Shown here: positions 54,789 through 63,518 of the stretch, piece by piece | Layout of the letters: each line of letters starts with the position of its first letter | How positions within the stretch are numbered: position 1 is the stretch's first letter | Assembly: GCA_965279195.1 (NCBI GenBank) | Contig: CBDIHP010000036.1 | Location: 167,035 to 231,034 of the forward strand | Reading direction: 5' to 3' | Length of the DNA: 64,000 nt | DNA from: CBDIHP01 sp965279195 | GTDB lineage: Bacteria; Planctomycetota; Planctomycetia; Isosphaerales; Isosphaeraceae | Notes under the pieces: generated by a model | Databases searched by the model: none | What the model was told of the DNA's origin: nothing | What the model saw: only the letters and a program-made list of their open reading frames with translations | Made by a program: the position numbers and the translations under genes

Positions 54789-56258
54789 TCAGTGTGATGC
54801 GGAGTCGCGGAGGAGGCGGAGGGCGGCCTCGACGAGCATCTCGCCGGAGCCGGGCTGGAGGTTGGAGTTGGTGACCTCGTAGCTGCCTCCGGCATAGGCG
54901 GCGCGGTGGGGGATGTAGATGGTTTCGACGGCGTTTGAAAGTTCGACGACGAACGTGTGCTTGTAGGGCGATGCCTGCTTGATCGCCAGGCCGAGTTCGA
55001 CGAAGACCTCGCCGGGGAGGCAGACGATGGCGACGTCGCGGCCGAGGGTGATCGCGGTGATGTCCACGGGCAGGGTTTCGCCGATGCCCGAGAGCGACCG
55101 GCTGAGGCCCCAGGTGATGTGGTCTCGGGTGACGGCGTGGGGCTGCTTGTGGCGGAACTGGTCGAGGATCATTTTCTTGTATGCGTTGACATGATCGAAG
55201 AAGTCGATGGGCTTCTTCTGGCCGGCCGCCGCGAGGAACTCGATGGAGCGGGCGACCTCGTCCTTGGTGGCGTCCTGCAACGGGAGGCGGACCTCGGTCG
55301 TCTTGACGAAGAGCCGAGGGGACTCGATGGGCGTCAGGTGGGGGAGTTGCTTGACGATGGAGGCGCCCAGGGTGTTGCCGATCAGGTCGGTCTTGTTGCG
55401 GTCGGTGCCGCGCGGGTTGACGTGGTTGATGTCGCCGCAGCAGCCGGCGCCGAAGATCGAGATGCAGCCGGGGTCGGCCGATTTCTTCAACGCTTGCTCG
55501 ATGAAGAACGGATAATCCGCGCTCCACTTCGAGCCGCCGACGGTGTCGAGGTGGAGGGCGAAGTTGCTGAAGACGCCGATCGTCCTGCCCGAGGCGTCGC
55601 GGGCGGCGAGCAGCCCGATCTCGGGGTCGATCGGGCCGGCGGCGCGGACGACCTCGGGGTTGCTGTGGGCCTGCCAGGTCTTGACGCTGCCGTCACGCAT
55701 CACCGATCGTCGATTGAATGAGACGGGGATCGAGGGGGTCGAGGTGCCCGTCGCGAGCGTCGCGGGGGCCGCCGAGGCATGGGCCTTGGCGATGGCGTCG
55801 ACTGGGCCGGCGATGAGCTTGTCGATGTAGGCGGCCCGCAGGGGTTCCTGCGCCTCGTTGCCGAGTCGGAGGTAAAGTTCCTTCATGTAATCGGGTGCGG
55901 TGTGCGAATGCGTGGCGGAGATCGCGATATTCGACGACGGGATTCCCGTCTTCTCGGACGCCCGTTTGCGGACCTCGCGCGAGAGGTCGGTGGCGATGCC
56001 GATGAGGTCGCAGACGACCAGGGCTGCCTTCGTCTTGCCGTCGTCGAACACGATCGCCCGCGCCTTGAGCGGGTCGATGGCCCCCTCGGCGAGGCGCTCG
56101 TGGTAATAGCCGGCCATCGGGAAGCCTTTGGGCGGCGTGATGTCGGACTCGGCGACGCCGACCTTGATGCCGTCGGCGACGGCCGGCGCGGGGGCGATGG
56201 ATCCGATGCCGGCGAGGAAAAGGAGGGGGAGGAGGGCAGGGCGGAACCGGTTCGTCAT
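54789..56258 (-). CDS. Secreted neutral/alkaline ceramidase-like protein
   Basis: ATG 56258 (GAGGA 8 bases upstream) gives 489 residues with a signal peptide (about 1-28, AVADG). The core matches the neutral/alkaline non-lysosomal ceramidase family: VGVAESDITPPKGFPMAGYY (about 33-52), ISATHSHTAPD (about 109-119) with metal histidines, and GAGCCGDINHVNPRG (about 270-284). In this family zinc enzymes cleave the amide of ceramides, but many planctomycete relatives are shorter and have unknown substrates. The C-terminal lipid-binding domain of ceramidases is absent. A dispersed repeat doublet lies just downstream of the stop. Confidence 0.85.
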   Translation of the reverse strand: MTNRFRPALLPLLFLAGIGSIAPAPAVADGIKVGVAESDITPPKGFPMAGYYHERLAEGAIDPLKARAIVFDDGKTKAALVVCDLIGIATDLSREVRKRASEKTGIPSSNIAISATHSHTAPDYMKELYLRLGNEAQEPLRAAYIDKLIAGPVDAIAKAHASAAPATLATGTSTPSIPVSFNRRSVMRDGSVKTWQAHSNPEVVRAAGPIDPEIGLLAARDASGRTIGVFSNFALHLDTVGGSKWSADYPFFIEQALKKSADPGCISIFGAGCCGDINHVNPRGTDRNKTDLIGNTLGASIVKQLPHLTPIESPRLFVKTTEVRLPLQDATKDEVARSIEFLAAAGQKKPIDFFDHVNAYKKMILDQFRHKQPHAVTRDHITWGLSRSLSGIGETLPVDITAITLGRDVAIVCLPGEVFVELGLAIKQASPYKHTFVVELSNAVETIYIPHRAAYAGGSYEVTNSNLQPGSGEMLVEAALRLLRDSASH

Positions 56259-56463
56259 GGGTCGATCCTCGAGCGGCGGGGTTCGTCGCGCCGGGCCGGC
56301 CTGTTCGTCCCCGGCCCGGCGAGCCGACATCGTACGCCCCGCTGCGGCCCCGCGACAGGGGGGATCGCATGGGCGGAGGCATCGCGTGATGCGTGCCTGG
56401 CAGCGGATCCGGGCCGGATTTCGATCCGTTTTTGTTTGGTAATGGATCGTCCGGTGTGGTCTC

Positions 56464-58380
56464 ATGCGGGTCTGGGACATCCCGGTCCCGCCCACATCTC
56501 TGACGGACATCGTTCCGTCATCGGCAAGGATGGCAACGCCGGTCCTCTCGCCCCGGCCCGCCTCTGGCCAGCGATCAGGAGACGCAACCTTGCAACTCGG
56601 CACCCGAAACGCACGCCGCCGCGCCTCGGTCTTCCAGGATGGGGCGCGGATCGAGGCGATGGAAGCCCGGCTCCTGCCCACGGGGCCGACGATCACGATC
56701 ACGCTCGATCCACTGAACGACCTGTACGGCGACCAGATCCTGTCCGTCCAGGCGTTCGGCGACGTCTCCCGCGCGGCGCTGGGGATCTTCGACACGGGGG
56801 CGTCGGCCGTCACGTTCTCCGCTACGGACGCCGAGAGCTTCGAGCCGCCGATCCCAATCCTCAACCCCGGCGGGGCGAGCGCCGGCGCGATCGGCGGGGT
56901 GGTGATCGGCGACGTCTCCGACCCCGGCACGATCTACTCCGATGGCATCCACATCGCGAACCTGACGTTCGACGAGTTCGGCTTCCCGCTCTACGAGATC
57001 AGCTTCAATCGCGGCTCGCTCCGGACGCCGGGGATCCAGTCGTTCGTGGGAACCCTGGAGGGGAGCCCGGACCTGCCGACGATCACCGGCACCCCGGTGC
57101 TCGTCCCGACCGCCGCGCAAAAGAAGGGCGTGGCGGCGTTCGTGGACATGGCCGGGGCGAAGCTGGGATTCGACCCCGAGTCGGGCATCGAGTTCACCGC
57201 GCCCGACGTGCGGTTCGTGAGCCCGAGGGTGTCGCTGACGCCCTCGACCGACGGATCGACGTTCGATCCCGTGAAAATCCCCTTGATCCCTTACGGCACC
57301 GACAACGTTTCCGACCCGGGGCTGCTGATCAGCGAGGCGCCCAACCAGCTCATCCCGGGGGTGATCGTGACGTCGGCGGCGGACGTGAGCCGGTCGGGGA
57401 ACTTCCTGCTCGACACCGGGGCCCAGATCAGCGTGATCTCGACCGACGTCGCGATCGACCTGGGGCTCGACTTCGACCATCCCGACACGACGCTGGACGT
57501 GCAGGGGGCCGACGGCAACGCCCTGACGGTGCTCGGCTATTACCTGCATGAGGAGATCCTGCCGACGGTCGACGGCGGGTCGATCCACTTCCTCAACGAC
57601 CCGGTGTTCGTGCTGGACGTCGCCGATGGCATCGACGGGATCGTGGGCATGAATGCGTTCAACCCGGTCTCGCAATTCCTGTTCAACCCGTACGACCCCT
57701 CGGGCGCGTCGCTGTCGGTGAAGTATCTCGTGGGCTACGATTCCAGCGGCACCGGCGCGTTCTCGATGGCGGGGGGCGGCCGGACCAGCCTGCTGACCTC
57801 GGGCCTGCCCTCGATCGCCGGCCAGCTCATCCCGGGGCTGGGCCTGAAGTCGGTCCGGACGACGGCGGACCTGTCGGCGGCGGCGCGGTCGTCCACGGCG
57901 GGGCTGGCAGGAGGTTCCATCGACGTCCGCCTGCCCGGCGATGCGACGGGGCTGGTGCGGCTGCTCGACGGAGGCCAGGTGCTCGCGATGGCCGGCCTCG
58001 ACGGCGGCGCGGCGACGCTGGACCTGCCGGCCGACGCGGCGGGCCGATCGCTGACGGTCAGCTACTCCGGCGACGGCCGCTACCTGCCGGGCTCGGTCGC
58101 CTGGGTCTCGCCCGCGAGGCCCGTCCGGCCGCGATTCTCCGGCGCGATGGGCGGTCAGGGTCATCTCACGCCCGTGCTGCCGGGGGCGATCCCCGCGACG
58201 AGCTCCGCGTTCGCATCGACCTCCCGAATCGCGACGGCACCGAAGGTCGCGGCGGCGGCCCAGGCCCGCGTGACGGTGCGGATGGCGACGCCGACCCCGA
58301 CGCTCCTTTCCAGCTCCCGGACGGTCCCGAGGGGCCCCGCGCAGGGGGTCGCCGATCCGACGGGGCCCTCACTCGATTGA
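56464..58380 (+). CDS. Secreted two-lobed retropepsin-like protein, LEPR-XLL-like
   Basis: 638 residues from ATG 56464; a later ATG at 56530 is possible. The N-terminus has a basic region (ARRRASVFQ) and EAMEARLLPTG, similar to the LEPR-XLL motif of planctomycete surface proteins. Two aspartic-protease DTGA motifs are seen: GIFDTGASAVTF (about 107-118) and FLLDTGAQISVIS (about 314-326), about 207 residues apart, as in two-lobed aspartyl proteases. IDGIVGMNAF (about 389-398) matches the hydrophobic-hydrophobic-Gly partner motif of the second lobe. The C-terminus has an Ig-like beta-sandwich (VRLLDGG... to GDGRYLPG) and a Ser/Thr-rich tail. Function inferred as a surface protease. Confidence 0.75.
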   Translation: MRVWDIPVPPTSLTDIVPSSARMATPVLSPRPASGQRSGDATLQLGTRNARRRASVFQDGARIEAMEARLLPTGPTITITLDPLNDLYGDQILSVQAFGDVSRAALGIFDTGASAVTFSATDAESFEPPIPILNPGGASAGAIGGVVIGDVSDPGTIYSDGIHIANLTFDEFGFPLYEISFNRGSLRTPGIQSFVGTLEGSPDLPTITGTPVLVPTAAQKKGVAAFVDMAGAKLGFDPESGIEFTAPDVRFVSPRVSLTPSTDGSTFDPVKIPLIPYGTDNVSDPGLLISEAPNQLIPGVIVTSAADVSRSGNFLLDTGAQISVISTDVAIDLGLDFDHPDTTLDVQGADGNALTVLGYYLHEEILPTVDGGSIHFLNDPVFVLDVADGIDGIVGMNAFNPVSQFLFNPYDPSGASLSVKYLVGYDSSGTGAFSMAGGGRTSLLTSGLPSIAGQLIPGLGLKSVRTTADLSAAARSSTAGLAGGSIDVRLPGDATGLVRLLDGGQVLAMAGLDGGAATLDLPADAAGRSLTVSYSGDGRYLPGSVAWVSPARPVRPRFSGAMGGQGHLTPVLPGAIPATSSAFASTSRIATAPKVAAAAQARVTVRMATPTPTLLSSSRTVPRGPAQGVADPTGPSLD

Positions 58381-58500
58381 CTCCTTGATTTCTAGATACA
58401 ACTCTCCCGCGCCCGGCCGCCCCGGCGGCCTGGGTGTGCACCTCGCGTTTGTCACGATTCATCTGCACCCGAGAATGCTGAGACCTGCAAGGAGTAGCCG

Positions 58501-59199
58501 ATGCCCCGTGTCTGGAAATGGATTGCCCTCGTGGCCCTGATCCTCGTTGCCGGCCGAGATGTTCGGGCGGATGTCGTTCTCGTGACGTCGGAGGCCGCGC
58601 TCGGGCCGGACGACTCGATCGACTGGGGCCAGCTCGGCGACGACGGCGCGTTCCTGGCGTCGTCGGAGTCAGTGACGTCGGTGGGGGGGATCCTGGCGGT
58701 CGTCTCGACCACCGATTCGACGGGCATGCAGCGCCTGGACGAGGGGGGGCCGTTTTATTTCGGCAACTTCAACATCGGGGACAAGCTGATCACCAGCCTG
58801 GACATCAACTACTACCCGATCAAGATCCAGTTCAGCACGCCGATCTCCGGGGTCGGTGCCCAGATCAACCAGGACGCCTCCGGCCCATTCATCGCGACGA
58901 TCGAGGCGTTCGCGGGCAGCACCAGCCTTGGGGTTTTGCAGCTCGCGGGCGAGTCCACTTCGGACCAGGACGGCTCCGCGATCTTCATCGGGGTCAGCGA
59001 TACCACGCGCGAGATCACGTCCATCGTCTTCGGCGTCCTGAACCCGCTCCCCGTCGGCGAGAATGGCGACATCGCGATCAACCAGCTCCGGATCCGCACC
59101 ACCCCCACCGCCGTCCCCGAGCCCGGATCCGCGCTGCTGCTCGCCATGGGGGCGTCCGGTGTCGTGATCGTCGCCCGGCGTCGTGCCCGTCGGCGCTGA
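58501..59199 (+). CDS. PEP-CTERM sorting-signal surface protein
   Basis: 232 residues from ATG 58501 with AAGGAG 7 bases upstream. A signal peptide (WKWIALVALILVAGRDVRA) starts it, a beta-rich body follows, and the C-terminus is the PEP-CTERM signal: VPEPGSALLLAMGASG then a hydrophobic helix and RRRARRR. Such proteins are sorted by an EpsH/exosortase pathway. The body has no match I recognise. It follows the retropepsin-like gene by 120 bases. Confidence 0.88.
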   Translation: MPRVWKWIALVALILVAGRDVRADVVLVTSEAALGPDDSIDWGQLGDDGAFLASSESVTSVGGILAVVSTTDSTGMQRLDEGGPFYFGNFNIGDKLITSLDINYYPIKIQFSTPISGVGAQINQDASGPFIATIEAFAGSTSLGVLQLAGESTSDQDGSAIFIGVSDTTREITSIVFGVLNPLPVGENGDIAINQLRIRTTPTAVPEPGSALLLAMGASGVVIVARRRARRR

Positions 59200-59218
59200 T
59201 CGAGTGTCCTCAACGGTC

Positions 59219-59261
59219 GGGTGCGGCGGACTCGGGCCCGGAGGCCCTGTCCACCGCACCC
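59219..59261. repeat. GGGTGCGGCGGAC hairpin
   Basis: Arms GGGTGCGGCGGAC and GTCCACCGCACCC pair with one mismatch, just after the PEP-CTERM gene. Related in sequence to the hairpin at 61130-61170. Confidence 0.55.
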
Positions 59262-59370
59262 ACCCTACGAGGGATCCGGTGGCAATCGGGGTAGCTCGTC
59301 TGGTGTGGTTGGTAGCGGTCCGGTAGGCTGGCGATACGCTTCCTCCCCGTTCCAGATAGGGTCGATCGCG

Positions 59371-61092
59371 ATGAGCTTGACGGCGTATGCTCCCGAGGTT
59401 TTCCCGAGACAGTGGCTGCCCCAGGGGGTCGTGCTGACGACCTGGGAGCAGATCGAGCCCTGGTACACGAAGCTGCTGGCCGAGCCGGTCGACTCGCCCG
59501 AGGCCCTCGAACGCTGGCTGGTGGCGGCCGGCGAGTTGAACGGGGCGGTCGGGCAGGAGGGGGTCAAGCGGTACATCGCCATGACCTGCCAGACCGACGA
59601 CGCCGACCGCGAGGCCGCGCACCTGGCGTTCGTCCGCGACATTGAGCCCAAGCTGAAGCCGTATCTCAACGAGATCCGGGCCAAGTACCTCGACTCGCCC
59701 CACCGCAAGGCGCTGTCGGCCGGGCGGTACCACGTCTTCGACCGCGCCCAGGAGAACCGCCGGGCGCTCTATCGCGAGGCGAACATCGCCCGAGAGACCG
59801 AGCTGGCGGAGCTGGAGCAGCAGTATCAGAAGATCATCGGCGCGATGACCGTGACCTTCCGGGGGCAGGAGCGCACCCCCGCCCAGATGGCCCCGTTCCT
59901 CGAAGAGACCGACCGGGCGACGCGGCAGGAGGCCTGGGAACTCGTCGCGAAGCGCCGGCTGCTCGACCGCGACACGCTCGACGAGCTGTTCGACAAGATG
60001 GTCGCGCTCCGGTTCGAGATCGCGAAGGAGGCGGGGTTCGACGGCTACGTCGACTACGCCTACCGGGTCCGCGAGCGGTTCGACTACGGGGTCGAGGACG
60101 CCACGAAGTTCCAGGACGCCATCGAGCGCGAGGTCGTGCCGCTGGCCCGGCGGATCCAGGACGAGCGGAAGGCCCAGCTCAAGCTGGACGCCCTCCGGCC
60201 GTGGGACCTGTCGGTGGACCCCCTCGGGCGGGAGCCGCTGAGGCCGTTCTCGACGGTCGAGGAGCTGGCCGAGCGGACAGAGAAGATCTTCCTCGACGTC
60301 GACGCCGAACTTGGGGCGCAGTTCCACTATTTGCGGTCGCATGGCCTCCTCGACCTGGCCAATCGCAAGGGGAAGGCACCCGGCGGGTATCAGACGACCC
60401 TGGAAGACGACCGGCTGCCGTTCATCTTCATGAACGCGGTCGGGGTCGACGGGGACGTGCGGACCTTGTTGCACGAGGGGGGCCACGCGTTCCACGCCCT
60501 GGCGAGCCGGGACGAGGCGATGGCGGCCTATCGCGAGAGCCCGATCGAGTTCTGCGAGGTGGCGTCGATGTCGATGGAGCTGCTCGGGGCGAAGGACCTG
60601 GGCATGTTCTACGGCGACGAGGATGCCAACCGCTCGTACCGCCAGTTGCTGGAGGGGATCGTGCTGATCCTCCCCTGGATCGCGACGGTGGACGCGTTCC
60701 AGCACTGGATCTACTCGCACCCGAAGCACAGCCGCGATGAGCGCCGGGCGGCCTGGAACGGGCTGCTCGACCGGTTCGGCGGGAACGTCGACTGGTCCGG
60801 CTACGAGGATGCCCGGGCCAACGGCTGGCACCGGCAGCTCCACATCTTCCTGTACCCGTTCTACTACATCGAGTACGGGATCGCGCAGCTCGGCGCGCTC
60901 CAGATCTGGCGCCGGAGCCTGACCGACCGGGCGGGGGCCGTCGCGGCCTACCGGCACGCGTTGTCACTCGGAGGGGCCCGGCCGCTGCCGCAGCTCTTCG
61001 AGGCGGCGGGGGCGAAATTCGACTTCTCGGGCGAGGCGATCGCTCCCCTCATGGCGGCGATCGGTAAAGAACTGGATCAGCTCGCGCCCTGA
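59371..61092 (+). CDS. M3-family oligoendopeptidase
   Basis: ATG 59371 (MSLTAYAPEVFPRQWLP) gives 573 residues, typical for PepF-like M3 enzymes. The zinc site is LLHEGGHAFHAL (about 367-378) with HExxH, followed by EFCEVASMSMELL (about 391-403) that supplies the third ligand. The N-terminal helical half shows oligoendopeptidase-type charged helices (RETELAELEQQYQKIIG). No signal peptide, so it degrades peptides in the cytoplasm. The ribosome-binding site is weak; upstream in-frame codons cross a hairpin. Confidence 0.92.
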   Translation: MSLTAYAPEVFPRQWLPQGVVLTTWEQIEPWYTKLLAEPVDSPEALERWLVAAGELNGAVGQEGVKRYIAMTCQTDDADREAAHLAFVRDIEPKLKPYLNEIRAKYLDSPHRKALSAGRYHVFDRAQENRRALYREANIARETELAELEQQYQKIIGAMTVTFRGQERTPAQMAPFLEETDRATRQEAWELVAKRRLLDRDTLDELFDKMVALRFEIAKEAGFDGYVDYAYRVRERFDYGVEDATKFQDAIEREVVPLARRIQDERKAQLKLDALRPWDLSVDPLGREPLRPFSTVEELAERTEKIFLDVDAELGAQFHYLRSHGLLDLANRKGKAPGGYQTTLEDDRLPFIFMNAVGVDGDVRTLLHEGGHAFHALASRDEAMAAYRESPIEFCEVASMSMELLGAKDLGMFYGDEDANRSYRQLLEGIVLILPWIATVDAFQHWIYSHPKHSRDERRAAWNGLLDRFGGNVDWSGYEDARANGWHRQLHIFLYPFYYIEYGIAQLGALQIWRRSLTDRAGAVAAYRHALSLGGARPLPQLFEAAGAKFDFSGEAIAPLMAAIGKELDQLAP

Positions 61093-61129
61093 TCCCCGGC
61101 GAGGTCGGCGCGTCGTCGGTTTGCGTGGG

Positions 61130-61170
61130 GTGCGGTGCGTTGAGGACCTTCGGCCCGCGACGCACCGCAC
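61130..61170. repeat. GTGCGGTGCGT hairpin
   Basis: Perfect 11-bp arms GTGCGGTGCGT (61130-61140) and ACGCACCGCAC (61160-61170) follow the M3 gene. Probably a dispersed repeat. Confidence 0.55.
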
Positions 61171-61189
61171 CTTGCATTCGAAATGACAA

Positions 61190-61212
61190 CAGGGCGGGGG
61201 ATACCCGCCCTG
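61190..61212 (-). terminator. Hairpin downstream of the HU-like gene
   Basis: CAGGGCGGG-ggata-CCCGCCCTG, 30 bases after the HU stop codon (minus-strand reading), followed by TTGTCATTT. Could serve both convergent genes. Confidence 0.55.
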
Positions 61213-61241
61213 CGTGTCCTGGGCTCGCGGAGCGTTTCGGC

Positions 61242-61625
61242 TCAGACGAGGTCCTTCAGACCCTTCAGCGGGAGGGCCTTGATGACGTTGCGGGCCGGCT
61301 TGGCCTTGATCGTCATGGGCTCCTTGGTGAAGGGGTTGATGCCCTGCTTGGCCTTGGTCGCCGGCTTGCGGACGACCTTCAGCTTGAGCAGGCCGGGGAT
61401 CTGGAAGAGGCCGGGGCCCTTCTTACCCAGTTCCTTGCTGATCAGCTCGCTGAGGGCGCCGAAGACGGCGGCGACGTCCTTCTTGGCGACACCCGTCTTC
61501 TCGGAGATCGACGAGTAGACCTCCGCCTTGGTGGCGGGCTTGGCCTTCGAGGACTTCTCGGGGGCCGGAGCGGGCTTGGGCTCCGGAGCCTTCTCAGCGG
61601 CCTTCGGCGCGGCTTTCTTGGCCAT
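61242..61625 (-). CDS. HU-like DNA-binding protein with A/P/K-rich N-terminal tail
   Basis: 127 residues from ATG 61625. The first about 30 residues are A/P/K-rich (MAKKAAPKAAEKAPEPKPA). The core shows HU/IHF features: KPATKAEVYSSISEKTGVAK in the N-terminal helices and the DNA-binding arm GINPFTKEPMTIKAKPARNV, where HU has GxNPxTxExxxIxAxxxxxF. The longer open frame starting at 62030 runs through a 90-bp tandem repeat and is not believed. HU compacts DNA; the added basic tail is common in Planctomycetota-type HU proteins. Confidence 0.9.
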   Translation of the reverse strand: MAKKAAPKAAEKAPEPKPAPAPEKSSKAKPATKAEVYSSISEKTGVAKKDVAAVFGALSELISKELGKKGPGLFQIPGLLKLKVVRKPATKAKQGINPFTKEPMTIKAKPARNVIKALPLKGLKDLV

Positions 61626-61850
61626 GGGTCGTAGGGCCCTCCTGTGCGTTGGCGTGCGTGCGTGACGCGATCGGGTGCGAACCGGTCGATCCCGGACTCC
61701 CCAGTGAGTGCGAGAACCGAGGCTCCTGTCCGAACTTTTCGACGCCGGCGCGGAAAACATACAGGAAAAATTGGGTTTGGGACGCACAAAGGCCATTTTT
61801 CCGCAGGTTTTTGGCCACCGGGCACGTTCCGAGCCCGATATTCCCTGCAG

Positions 61851-62030
61851 ATTCACGGCCGGGGCGTCCGGAAACAACGGACTGTCACCCCTGGCTAACT
61901 CCGAGGGCACGCCCCTGCGACGGGAGCTCCTCCCCTTCAAATTCACGGCCGGGGCGTCCGGAAACAACGGACTGTCACCCCTGGCTAACTCCGAGGGCAC
62001 GCCCCTGCGACGGGAGATCCTCCCCTTCAA
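61851..62030. repeat. Two tandem copies of a 90-bp repeat
   Basis: 61851-61940 and 61941-62030 each begin ATTCACGGCCGGGGCGTCCG and differ at only one position I can see (GGGAGCTCC versus GGGAGATCC). The pair lies upstream of the HU gene. Confidence 0.9.
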
Positions 62031-62239
62031 ATCGCGATCCGATCCCGGCGACGCGGCTCGTAGGCCATCAGGAATCGCCCGGTGGCGGAGATCATCGCCA
62101 CTTCATACCCCGCCGCCGCGAACGCCTCCGCGCTCCGGGACGCCTCCTCGAACCGCTCGAACGCCCTGTGCAGCAGGAACGGCCCGTCGCCGATCCGCAG
62201 GATCACCCGGGGGCTCACCGCCCCGATCGCTCCGCCCAT
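62027..62239 (-). CDS. Small hypothetical protein
   Basis: 70 residues from ATG 62239, with a GAGGGGG ribosome-binding sequence 8 bases upstream. SPRVILRIGDGPFLLHRAFE and then EAFAAAGYEVAMISATGRFL alternate strand- and helix-like segments. Unknown family. Its stop overlaps the tandem repeat boundary. Confidence 0.5.
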   Translation of the reverse strand: MGGAIGAVSPRVILRIGDGPFLLHRAFERFEEASRSAEAFAAAGYEVAMISATGRFLMAYEPRRRDRIAI

Positions 62240-62690
62240 GATCGAACCCCCTCAACGGCCCTCGCCCCGACGCCTCCGATCCCTCCCGCCCCCCCACGGG
62301 CCACGCCTGGATTCCTCCCGGTTCCGCTCCCCACAGGAGAATCCTAGGTCAGGTTCGCGGCCCTGGCCAATCGGAGGGAGCAAGACGTTGGGTTCTGGCC
62401 ACGTCGGCGCGATTCGAACCGCCCGCTGTCCCCGTCGCGTGTGGTGCCTCGCGGACCAGCGTGACGCGAGGCTCCGCACCATCTGGGGACATGCGATCGG
62501 TTCGAATGCCCCGGCGGAGGGGAGTATGATGGTGCGGAGCCGCCTCCGTCGCTTTACGACGAAGACGGCACCACACACGACCGGACTTGCCCCGGATCTC
62601 GGCTCGATCCGAGTTGCCAATCGTCGGCCCAGGCCCTATGTTCAGGATAGGTTGCGGTGGTGTTCGAGGCATACGGGTGAGGAGGCGGAC
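62240..62690. other. Intergenic stretch with a repeat doublet and a RAYT-linked motif
   Basis: 451 bases. GGAGAATCCTAGGTCAGGTT at 62336 recalls the block upstream of the RAYT gene (6971). An inverted doublet of the TAGGGYGTGGTGCC family occupies about 62436-62580. No gene is supported. Confidence 0.55.
62436..62580. repeat. Inverted doublet left of the toxin-antitoxin pair
   Basis: The left arm CGCGTGTGGTGCCTCGCGGA and the right arm ending GGCACCACACACG are inverse copies related to the doublets at 54635 and 63324. Confidence 0.7.
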
Positions 62691-62972
62691 ATGGCGGGAA
62701 CCAACGGCGAGTCCCGGGGCAGGATGTCCGATCGCCTGAGGGAACTCGAACGGTCCGGAGAGCCGGCACGTCTGAGTTTGGACGGCGGTCCGATGCTCGT
62801 GATCCGCGACCCTTCGGCGATCCACGACCTGATCGACGTGATCGATCGGGCCGAGGAGTTGGACGCTCTGCGAGAGTCTGCGGACCAGATGCGCCGCGGA
62901 GAGATCATCCCGGCGGAGGACGTCCTGGCCGAGTTGAGGGCAATCCTCTCCGATAAGATGTCGGCACGCTGA
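62691..62972 (+). CDS. Type II antitoxin (Phd/RelB-like)
   Basis: 93 residues from ATG 62691 with GAGGAGG just upstream. MSDRLRELERSGEPARLSLD and the GGPMLVIRDPSAIHDLIDVI segment resemble Phd/RelB-type antitoxins, with a helical dimer N-terminus and a toxin-binding C-terminal helix (RRGEIIPAEDVLAELRAIL). Its stop TGA overlaps the toxin start (TGATG), classic for toxin-antitoxin pairs. The antitoxin would block the toxin and repress the operon. Confidence 0.75.
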   Translation: MAGTNGESRGRMSDRLRELERSGEPARLSLDGGPMLVIRDPSAIHDLIDVIDRAEELDALRESADQMRRGEIIPAEDVLAELRAILSDKMSAR

Positions 62973-63289
62973 TGTACCGGGTGGTCTATACGATCCGGTC
63001 CCGCAATGAATCGCTGAAGACCTTCGCATGGCTGGCGGAACGATCGGTGGACGCGGCGGCGGCGTGGTTCGACCGGCTCGAAAACGCAATCGCAGAACTC
63101 GCCGAAGACCCTGTCCGCAACCCGGTCGCGGAGGACGAGTCGGAGATCCTCGGCATGACCCTCCGCCAGGCGACCTTCGGCCCGCGGCGCTCGACCTATC
63201 GGATCCTTTACTGCATCGAGGGTGAGACGGTCACGTTGCACTCGATCCGACATTCGGCCCGCGGGGCATTCGGTGTGGACGAGGCATAA
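62972..63289 (+). CDS. RelE/ParE-family toxin
   Basis: 105 residues. MYRVVYTIRSRNESLKTFAW leads, LENAIAELAEDPVRNPVAED follows, and the C-terminal RRSTYRILYCIEGETVTLHS with IRHSARGAF matches the RelE/ParE strand-strand-IxH ending. RelE toxins cut mRNA on the ribosome; ParE toxins inhibit gyrase. Which type applies here cannot be told. It is overlapped by the antitoxin by one base, so the two are co-translated. Palindromic doublets lie on both sides of the pair. Confidence 0.85.
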   Translation: MYRVVYTIRSRNESLKTFAWLAERSVDAAAAWFDRLENAIAELAEDPVRNPVAEDESEILGMTLRQATFGPRRSTYRILYCIEGETVTLHSIRHSARGAFGVDEA

Positions 63290-63323
63290 CAGATGCCTCA
63301 TTTGTTGCCGCTGGTCGCAGGAC

Positions 63324-63482
63324 CTAGGGCGTGGTGCCTCGCAGACGAACGGGATGCAAGGCTCCGCACCGGGGGATTGCGAAGTCCGCGACATGGCAAA
63401 CGGATGGTGCGGAGGTCGCGAAGACGCGACCACCACACCCTACGCGCTGGTAGGGTGTGGCGCATCGCGGGCGGCACGTCCG
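63324..63482. repeat. Inverted doublet right of the toxin-antitoxin pair
   Basis: The left arm CTAGGGCGTGGTGCCTCGCA (63324) and the right arm GACCACCACACCCTACGC (to 63444) mirror each other. A further TAGGGTGTGGCGCATCGCGG copy follows at 63451. Confidence 0.75.
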
Positions 63483-63518
63483 CGACCACCGCACCCACAG
63501 CGGCGCCCGCTGGCGGCC

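Noticed and set aside
58669..60957. 762-codon minus-strand frame opposite the PEP-CTERM and M3 genes
   Set aside because: Shadow; the M3 zinc site and PEP-CTERM signal are on the plus strand.
61626..62030. Extension of the HU gene start to 62030
   Set aside because: The extension is a translation of a 90-bp tandem repeat and would add a non-HU tail of 135 residues; ATG 61625 gives the known HU size.
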